Shown: positions 50,019-55,489 of the stretch, in pieces
How the letters are laid out: every line of letters starts with the position of its first letter
Position numbering within the stretch: position 1 is the stretch's first letter
Notes under the pieces: model-generated
Database searches by the model: none
What the model was told of the DNA's origin: nothing
Seen by the model: only the letters and a program-made list of their open reading frames with translations
Position numbers and translations under genes: made by a program
Source: Candidatus Neomarinimicrobiota bacterium
GTDB lineage: Bacteria; Fidelibacterota; JAANXI01
Reading direction: 5' to 3'
Assembly: GCA_021734025.1 (NCBI GenBank)
Contig: JAIPJS010000024.1
Location: forward strand, 1-55,489
DNA: 55,489 bases

Positions 50019-52658
50019 TTAAAATTGGTAGGAATACCGAAGTCGGTAAATCAAATTTGTGTATTGGCTCGATTCCGTTGGGCTAATGGTTTCATCCGTC
50101 CGGGATACTCTGATGTTGGTACTAAGTGTATGATCTTCAAGAAAGCGATATCGAATAGTGCCCTCGAACCCGGTTCGGACAAATTCGGTGGCGCCGGTAG
50201 ATTTCGTGTACCGGCCTTGGCCATTCAAAATCAGGTTCCGATTAAACATCCGGTATTGTCCGCCGGCGGAGATAATCTGGAATCGAGTCAGGTTAGGGCC
50301 GGTTTCATTTTCATTCATACTGTATGACAACCGGGTCATTAACGGAATGTCGAACCGGCTCTGCAGAGAGACGGAAATGAGGTTCATGGAATAGGTAATA
50401 TCCGGATAATCCTTACTTCGCACAATATTATCTTCCTTGAACGAGCGGAGATAATTCAGTCCGAGCTCGTGGTTAATACCGAACAGGTTTATCGGCTGGG
50501 AAATTGTAATCGTATTGGACATTGTCGTGTTATCCACGCGATTATCAATGTAGGTAGTATCGTAGATCGCCGTTGGCGGACTGGTCGAAGCATCTATAGT
50601 AGTATCAATACGGGTAAACCGTTCATCCAGGCCGTTGAACCGGTGATATTGGTTCAGGTTAAAGTTAATAGTGGGAAAATCCCCGCCGGGGTAAATTGAC
50701 AGGCCGGTTCCGGCGTTATTGGAAGTAATCCGGTTCTGCACTTCCCTTGAAAGCCCTTCATCCAGGCTCTCGTATTTCAGCGTCAGATATACTTTATTTT
50801 TAAACATCCTGATTCTGTCAGAGAATTCAATTCCAGCGACATCTTTGCGGATATAGGGATTGGCAAACGAGTTATACGCCGCGCCAACCCTGCGATACTG
50901 CATGGTGAGGTAATTGTTAAAATAGTTCATACTCACCTTGGACTGATACGCCAGCGATCCGTAATCCTGGATATCTCCCGGCCGCAAGGTCAGATTAAAG
51001 TTACTGTCCACCGATGCCGGAACCGGAAGAAACGGCTGGATATGACTATTGATAATAAAAAGGTTTTGAATACTTGACGGGTCGATCGGAAAATCCGAGA
51101 CGGGAATCTGGAAATCGGAACCGAATTCCAACGTATCCTCGGCTGTCAGCGCTCCTCCGAAAATGTCGTCGTTTTGCCAGCTGAGGGATGCACTGGATTC
51201 CCAGACGAAGCGCTGCCGATCGAAGGCAATTAATAAATCGCTTCCGACTACAATATTGTCCTTCGGTGTTGCACCATTCCATACAGCCCGGCTTGCGGTT
51301 ACATTATCAAGGCCGGTATTAATTTGGGTGGTATCATCACGGGAGGAAATCAATGAGAAGCCCAGTTGGAAGTGCTTTCCGCTCCCGAAACTTGGCCGGA
51401 CTGCCAACACCCGGCGCGGGAAGGTATATCCACGCAGATCATTGTAGTAATCATAGGTTGTATCGGCCATCAATGGATTTTGCTGGAGCGTGTCTATCTG
51501 TGCGATGGACGAATCAAGTACTCCGGTCCCCTGGATAGCCCGCTCGGAATAGCCATAGACCACGTGCAGATTCACGTAATCCAAAAGCAGCTGGGTGTTA
51601 ACGCCCCGCACCCGTTTACCCCACATTCCCAGCCGCGAAAGCCTGGGATAAAAATCGCCAAATTGGAGCCGGAGCTTTGAGGAATTCAATCCCAGTCTAT
51701 ACCGATTCCGCGGCTGAACACTGGGATCTTCTTTGGACGTGAGGTACACATTTCCATTAAAATTCAAAAAACCGTACGAACCCCGGATATCTGCGTTAAC
51801 CTTATTAATATTTTCCAGTCGATTCCGGATCTCGCTTCGGCTGGATTCAACATACATGCGCCCGCGCATATCGAGTTCGGCGCGCTGTCCTTCTTCCGCT
51901 CCGGTTACCCGGAATTGCCAAGACAGAGGCTCAAATGTTCTGCCGGCCACATCCTTAAATTGCATTCTCACGGTATGCAAACCCTGCCGCATCTGCGTAT
52001 TCCTGTAAGTCACCAACTCAGGCGAAATCTCGGCCTGCTTCGTCACATTAGTTCCGTCCACTAAGAGTCTAATTGATTCGGGATCTACATCGGGGATCGT
52101 GTACAGGGTTACGGCGATCAATACTTCATTCTGTGGTACCGAGGAATTGGGGGTAGGTGACAAAATGAGTTCCTCGCTTTGTGTACTATAATCGTCAGAA
52201 TACACCCGCTCCCTGGTTGTCTCAGTCTGTTGTCGCTGCGGTTGAGATGACTGGGATTGGGATTGCCCCGCCGCCGGTATAAAAACCGGATTATCGTATG
52301 GATTTTCTTCAGGAAAAGCGATCAGCTGTCCATCCACCAGTTCGGCGATGATGGCATACTTTATTCCGGCCTCCGTCGCAAACTCCGAGGGAATAGTTCC
52401 ATAATAATAGCCGTATCGAAACTCCATCGTGGTTTCGGCGAATCCACTCTGGTTTGCTGGCTTATACAACAACCGGACTTCTTCAACATTGGCCGCCGTT
52501 CCCTCGACGACGGCTTCGAGTTCAATTTCCTGCCCTGGTATGTAATTTCGTGCAGGGGAATGTAATATCTGACCTTGCGCAAGTAGTCCTGATGCCCCGG
52601 TAAACACAATCAGCAACGGGACGATAATCAGACGAAGAAGCGCCCGACATAAATCCAT
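50019..52658 (-). CDS. Putative outer-membrane beta-barrel protein with N-terminal Ig-like modules
   Basis: The 879-residue protein has a signal peptide ending near SGLLAQ (residue 28). An N-terminal beta-sandwich region (30-115) is followed by a Gln/Ser-rich linker (about 132-150) and a second Ig-like module (about 160-260). About 600 residues of alternating amphipathic strands ending in LRYSYQF follow. A C-terminal Phe after alternating aromatics is the usual signal for BAM-assembled barrels. I recognise no named family. It lies 45 bases before the cyclase gene and 68 bases after the FecR gene. Confidence 0.75.
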   Translation of the reverse strand: MDLCRALLRLIIVPLLIVFTGASGLLAQGQILHSPARNYIPGQEIELEAVVEGTAANVEEVRLLYKPANQSGFAETTMEFRYGYYYGTIPSEFATEAGIKYAIIAELVDGQLIAFPEENPYDNPVFIPAAGQSQSQSSQPQRQQTETTRERVYSDDYSTQSEELILSPTPNSSVPQNEVLIAVTLYTIPDVDPESIRLLVDGTNVTKQAEISPELVTYRNTQMRQGLHTVRMQFKDVAGRTFEPLSWQFRVTGAEEGQRAELDMRGRMYVESSRSEIRNRLENINKVNADIRGSYGFLNFNGNVYLTSKEDPSVQPRNRYRLGLNSSKLRLQFGDFYPRLSRLGMWGKRVRGVNTQLLLDYVNLHVVYGYSERAIQGTGVLDSSIAQIDTLQQNPLMADTTYDYYNDLRGYTFPRRVLAVRPSFGSGKHFQLGFSLISSRDDTTQINTGLDNVTASRAVWNGATPKDNIVVGSDLLIAFDRQRFVWESSASLSWQNDDIFGGALTAEDTLEFGSDFQIPVSDFPIDPSSIQNLFIINSHIQPFLPVPASVDSNFNLTLRPGDIQDYGSLAYQSKVSMNYFNNYLTMQYRRVGAAYNSFANPYIRKDVAGIEFSDRIRMFKNKVYLTLKYESLDEGLSREVQNRITSNNAGTGLSIYPGGDFPTINFNLNQYHRFNGLDERFTRIDTTIDASTSPPTAIYDTTYIDNRVDNTTMSNTITISQPINLFGINHELGLNYLRSFKEDNIVRSKDYPDITYSMNLISVSLQSRFDIPLMTRLSYSMNENETGPNLTRFQIISAGGQYRMFNRNLILNGQGRYTKSTGATEFVRTGFEGTIRYRFLEDHTLSTNIRVSRTDETISPTESSQYTNLIYRLRYSYQF

Positions 52659-52726
52659 ATCTCTCCCAAGATGATATCCAATTTTTCAGTTGTTCTGACC
52701 GAAATCCGGGCTATCGAATTCGGAAT

Positions 52727-53617
52727 TTATTTGTATTCAATCTCAAGTTTCCTTCGTTCACCGTCACTGTTTTCGAACTCAATTTCCATGCGATGCGTCT
52801 CTTCTACCACGCTTACGATATTCGCGGTGAATGTACCATCCTGGCGGAGTTGCCCATTGATGGTCACATTATCCCCGGCAGAGGGTTGGCCCCCTTCAAA
52901 GGTAGTAAAGTCGCCAATCGAAACATTTAACGGGCCGGCTCCCTCTATTGAGACGCCTTCTGGTGATTCACCCGAAACCAGGGACACATTGTTTACCGTC
53001 ATACTGACGCCTTCGGTGTAAGACTGAATGGTCCCCGTAATTGTCAGGGTAATAGTAATTTCAACATTCCCTTCCTGGTTCGATGAACCGCTCTGGTTTG
53101 ACTCCACTGTAACCGATTGCCCGGTGACATTATTCGTCAGCTCAACATTTCCGGATTCTACGACCACCTGATCCCCAAAAACCGGATCCACGATAATCCA
53201 AAAAATTGTTCCCTTCACCGAAGCAACAGAAGTCGGCGTTGCAATAACAAAGTCGCCACGTCGCTGTTCAGCAACTTCGGCCTTTAGTTTACCGGTATCA
53301 ACATTAATACGTTTGCTAATACCTTCCTGATCTTCAGCGGAGGCCCCTTCAATTTGAACGACTGAATTCGGTTGCACCTTCAGCTGGGATTTGTCATCCA
53401 GAAAGACAACCACCGCATACCCATCTTCGCCGGTCTTTATCTGATCATTGTTATTGATGCGGGTGCCGATTTTCAGGCCGGAACTAAACTCTTCCTGATT
53501 TGCCCGTTTAAAACTGATGGAACCGGTAGTTTTTGTCGTGATAGCAATACTTTCCTGCGCGCTGAGTGAGGTACTACAAAACACTACCAACATGATGAGT
53601 GGGATATATTTTTTCAT
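52727..53617 (-). CDS. Secreted FecR-domain protein
   Basis: From ATG 53617 (AGGAGG 10 bases upstream) the protein has 296 residues; an ATG two codons earlier is too close to that site. A signal peptide ends near SLSAQ. The FecR domain (about 35-165) has the typical KTGEDGYAVVVFLDDKSQLKVQPNSVV stretch in two parts and the VASVKGTIFWI element. A C-terminal OB-like region resembling DUF5666 (NGQLRQDGTFTANIVSV) follows. Unlike classical FecR it has no membrane anchor and no adjacent sigma factor. FecR proteins beside CHASE2 cyclases are known from several phyla. Confidence 0.87.
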   Translation of the reverse strand: MKKYIPLIMLVVFCSTSLSAQESIAITTKTTGSISFKRANQEEFSSGLKIGTRINNNDQIKTGEDGYAVVVFLDDKSQLKVQPNSVVQIEGASAEDQEGISKRINVDTGKLKAEVAEQRRGDFVIATPTSVASVKGTIFWIIVDPVFGDQVVVESGNVELTNNVTGQSVTVESNQSGSSNQEGNVEITITLTITGTIQSYTEGVSMTVNNVSLVSGESPEGVSIEGAGPLNVSIGDFTTFEGGQPSAGDNVTINGQLRQDGTFTANIVSVVEETHRMEIEFENSDGERRKLEIEYK

Positions 53618-53649
53618 GGTCATTCGCCCTCCTAGCCAATCGTCACACG

Positions 53650-54786
53650 CTATTCCTGAACCTGAACGCTGATAATTGTGTGTTGGCCAGTGCTAAATTG
53701 TGTGGATAATTCCATTAATTCCGACATCGACACCACTTCACCATCTACCATAATATTTCCGGGGTCCGCAGAATATCCTGCCAATTCGCCGCCAACACCA
53801 AAATATTGGTCAAACATATCCTGTCCGAGAACCGATTGCAGCGCCAGACTCACGGGATCAACCTGTTCACCACCAACCGCAAATTTAAAAATTTCGCTCT
53901 CGACCGTTTCCATCCCACGGGTAGTTTCACAGTATTTCTGGATTTGCCAAACGTACTGGCGGCCCTCTTCAATTTCCTTTGCTCCGGTGAGAGGATACTG
54001 GAAGGACGTGGCACTGCTTAATTCAAAATACTCTCCATTATCCGGGAACGGAAGATTCGACTCATCGTTAAGTGCTTCCTCCAGGGAACTATGTTTTTCC
54101 GGATCAAATTCGCAAATCCGGATCCCGTAGTTACAGTTCCGAGTGGCCCCTGAAGACTCCCACTGGAATACCGGATAAGTGGTTTGAATTACCGCCTCAT
54201 TTGCAGGAGCTACTAGCTGGACACTGGGACGGGATGCAAATTCGATAGAAATAACATCACTGACGTTGCCTTGATTCGTATGAATAGTATACCGAAAGGT
54301 ATACACTCCCGGCGGTACCATCGGCATTGCCAAAATGGAATTTACCAATTCGTCCTGCCGTTCGCCCTGAATGTACTGCACATTTTCAGCGCGAGCGCCA
54401 ATCTCCATTGGTCCATTGGAAGTACTAACGACATTTGATTGCTCAGCCAGGTCCCGATTATTGATAAGTACATCGCCAATGAGTTCAAACGGATTTGTTT
54501 CGACCCAAAAGATCTGCTCATTCGTTAATCCAAGGTCCGGTACATCTGCGGTAAATTCTGCCTCGATTGAGATTTCCGGGTCTGTGACTTTCGGTATTAG
54601 TCGAATCTGAAAAATTATCGGCGCATTTGCAGGATCGTTGATCAGGTCCGTCACATACATCATCGAATATTCGTCCGGTGTCTGCATCAATTCGACCCGG
54701 ACGACATCATTCTCAACAACTTGTGCCTCAGACTTAATCAAAGGGAGAAAAACCAGGACTACCAAAAAGAGGATATATCGTTTCAT
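53650..54786 (-). CDS. Secreted protein of unknown family, first gene of the cyclase operon
   Basis: The 378-residue protein has a clear signal peptide (residues 1-22, ending KSEAQ) and is otherwise soluble and beta-rich. Two halves are visible. The N-terminal region (to about 190) has immunoglobulin-like strands. A fibronectin-type-III-like module follows (about 195-310) with VQLVAPANEAVIQTTYPVFQW and a possible disulfide pair in NCNYGIRICEF. I recognise no family. ATG 54786 has AAGGAG 9 bases upstream. It may be a periplasmic or surface partner of the barrel protein. Confidence 0.75.
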   Translation of the reverse strand: MKRYILFLVVLVFLPLIKSEAQVVENDVVRVELMQTPDEYSMMYVTDLINDPANAPIIFQIRLIPKVTDPEISIEAEFTADVPDLGLTNEQIFWVETNPFELIGDVLINNRDLAEQSNVVSTSNGPMEIGARAENVQYIQGERQDELVNSILAMPMVPPGVYTFRYTIHTNQGNVSDVISIEFASRPSVQLVAPANEAVIQTTYPVFQWESSGATRNCNYGIRICEFDPEKHSSLEEALNDESNLPFPDNGEYFELSSATSFQYPLTGAKEIEEGRQYVWQIQKYCETTRGMETVESEIFKFAVGGEQVDPVSLALQSVLGQDMFDQYFGVGGELAGYSADPGNIMVDGEVVSMSELMELSTQFSTGQHTIISVQVQE

Positions 54787-54815
54787 ACCACTATTCTCCT
54801 TACAATTTTCTTACG

Positions 54816-54837
54816 ATGGATAGTCTGTATAGTCCAT
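54816..54837. repeat. Imperfect inverted repeat in the leader
   Basis: ATGGA and TCCAT flank two copies of the AGTC step, 30 bases before the start codon of the secreted-protein gene. It could be a protein-binding site or part of the leader fold. No known motif is recognised. Confidence 0.35.
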
Positions 54838-54849
54838 AGTATTGGAGTT

Positions 54850-54872
54850 CTCACCCACAATATGTGAGTGAG
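54850..54872. other. Stable hairpin in the 5' leader of the cyclase operon
   Basis: CTCACTCACA on the minus strand pairs over ten positions (one G-U) with TGTGGGTGAG across a TAT loop. There is no U-tract, so it is not a simple terminator. It lies in the predicted leader, which is about 150 nucleotides long. Confidence 0.55.
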
Positions 54873-54893
54873 ATCATCTGGTTCCGGCTCTCT

Positions 54894-54907
54894 GTGATGC
54901 ACATCAT
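54894..54907. promoter_or_regulatory. CRP/FNR-type palindrome
   Basis: GTGATGCACATCAT contains TGAT-N4-ATCA, the core of CRP/FNR-family sites, within the longer perfect repeat TGATG-CA-CATCA. It lies about 38 bases downstream of the predicted -10 box, a position suited to repression or to a second promoter. A CRP-family protein would tie the operon to the cAMP its own cyclase makes. No such gene is in the window. Confidence 0.45.
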
Positions 54908-54944
54908 TTGTATTGGGGTTGGATAAGCGGGATTTGATTTTCGC

Positions 54945-54973
54945 AATATACGTTGTGCTTAAAAAGCTGTCAA
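54945..54973 (-). promoter_or_regulatory. Strong sigma-70-type promoter of the secreted-FecR-barrel-cyclase operon
   Basis: On the minus strand TTGACA (54973-54968), 17 bases, then TATATT (54950-54945). A second, weaker pair lies just upstream: TTGACT (55005-55000), 17 bases, TTATTC (54982-54977). Transcription would give a leader of about 150 nucleotides. The stretch 54787-55029 holds no gene. Confidence 0.75.
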
Positions 54974-55029
54974 CCAGAATAAGGGTAAATCAAATCCGAA
55001 GTCAATATATTTTCTTTCCCCCGTAGAAT

Positions 55030-55059
55030 AAAAAAAGCCCCCGCCTTCACGGGGGCTTT
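55030..55059 (-). terminator. Rho-independent terminator of the rRNA operon
   Basis: On the minus strand AAAGCCCCCGTGAAGGCGGGGGCTTTTTTT forms an 8-9 bp GC-rich stem with a short loop and a long U-tract, 11 bases after the 5S gene. It separates the rRNA transcript from the downstream operon's promoters. Confidence 0.93.
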
Positions 55060-55069
55060 GAATAAGAGA

Positions 55070-55186
55070 TCCCGGCAACGACCTACTCTTCCACTCCGTC
55101 TCCGGAGTAGTACCATCGGCGCAAGAGGACTTTACTTCTCTGTTCGGAATGGGAAGAGGTGTTTCCCCTCTGCTATAGTCACCGGA
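55070..55186 (-). rRNA. rrf: 5S ribosomal RNA
   Basis: The minus strand reads TCCGGTGACTATAGCAGAGG and later CCTCTTCCCATTCCGAACAG (the universal loop B/C region), ending GTCGTTGCCGGGA. The 5' and 3' ends pair to form helix I. Length is about 117 nucleotides. It lies about 70 bases after the 23S end and before a strong terminator. The exact ends are inferred from helix pairing. Confidence 0.95.
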
Positions 55187-55255
55187 AAAATCCAAAAATA
55201 ATTTTGGGAAAGTAACTGATATACTTCTACCCGTCTAATCTCATAAAAGAATATT

Positions 55256-55489
55256 GATTAAACCTCACGGCTCATTAGTATCACTCGGCTTAACTCCTTG
55301 CGGAGCTTACACCTGTGACCTATCGACCTTGTCGTCTACAAGGAGCCTTCAGTCCCGATAAATCGGGAGGGAAATCTAATCTTGGGGTGGGTTTCGCACT
55401 TATATGCTTTCAGCGCTTATCCCATCCAGACATAGCTACCCAGCAATGCCCCTGACGGGACAACTGGTACACCAGAGGTCTGTCCACTC
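55256..55489 (-). rRNA. rrl: 23S ribosomal RNA, 3' end (partial)
   Basis: The minus strand contains about 234 bases matching the 3' terminus of bacterial 23S rRNA. Recognisable stretches are GAGTGGACAGACCTCTGGTG, TGCTGGGTAGCTATGTCTGG, GAAAGCATATAAGTGCGAAA and the end TACTAATGAGCCGTGAGG. The rest lies beyond the window. The operon is transcribed leftward, in the same direction as most genes here. Confidence 0.95.

Noticed and set aside
54959-55195. A 78-codon minus-strand open frame over the 5S gene
   Set aside because: It lies across the 5S rRNA gene, its terminator and the tandem promoters.
1-55489. CRISPR array, prophage or toxin-antitoxin module
   Set aside because: No regularly spaced direct repeats, phage structural genes or recognisable toxin-antitoxin pair were seen on reading either strand.

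Overview
The window is an almost gap-free bacterial chromosome segment of about 55 kb. Gene content points to the Bacteroidota/Chlorobiota/Calditrichota/Marinimicrobia (FCB) superphylum: a PorX-type response regulator-PglZ protein, a BatA-type membrane vWA protein, a DUF4292 lipoprotein, YfhO, and a GlmS/UppP/PgeF envelope set. Clear Shine-Dalgarno sites (AGGAG) and TTGACA-17-TAtaaT promoters argue against the core Bacteroidia, which normally lack both, so a deeper or sister lineage is more likely. No 16S rRNA gene is present and the phylum is inferred, not proven.

Layout. 1-134: the tail of an IS3-family element. 461-9602: a ten-gene minus-strand run (yajC, def, fmt, rsmB, PASTA protein, rpe, polyprenol-kinase-like, BatA-like, hflX, macro domain) behind a good promoter. 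9655-9775: a cluster of hairpins resembling the right end of an IS200/IS605 element. 9914-13456: a metal and oxidative-stress locus with two PerR-like Fur paralogues flanking a ZIP metal transporter, a DUF3501 protein, and nickel superoxide dismutase with its maturation protease. 13585-14811: a PorY-like histidine kinase.

14906-29565 is a surface-glycan region: flippase, glycosyltransferases, methyltransferase, formyltransferase, amidohydrolase, PIG-L deacetylase, sulfotransferase, beta-propeller, YfhO, GT4/GT2 enzymes and a DUF4292 lipoprotein. Its first 5.3 kb is visibly AT-richer than the flanks and looks transferred. 29568-33269: a TPR lipoprotein, a small zinc-ribbon protein and a GAF-GGDEF diguanylate cyclase.

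33384-47456 is a long minus-strand operon led by porX: tsaE, tsaB, rimI, accD, surE, guaA, glmS, an LpoA-like protein, pgeF, uppP, holA, an ECF sigma factor and its zinc-binding anti-sigma factor. It joins tRNA t6A modification, fatty-acid and nucleotide synthesis and cell-wall supply with envelope-stress regulation.

47625-54786 is a four-gene putative envelope-to-cAMP signalling operon: a secreted protein, a secreted FecR-domain protein, an outer-membrane barrel and a CHASE2 adenylate cyclase. It lies behind a strong promoter, a long structured leader and a CRP/FNR-like palindrome. 55030-55489: the end of an rRNA operon on the minus strand (23S 3' end, 5S, terminator). The most distinctive points are this operon, the kinase-less PASTA protein in the PrkC position, the PorX/PorY/ECF set and the Ni-SOD/PerR/DUF3501 locus.
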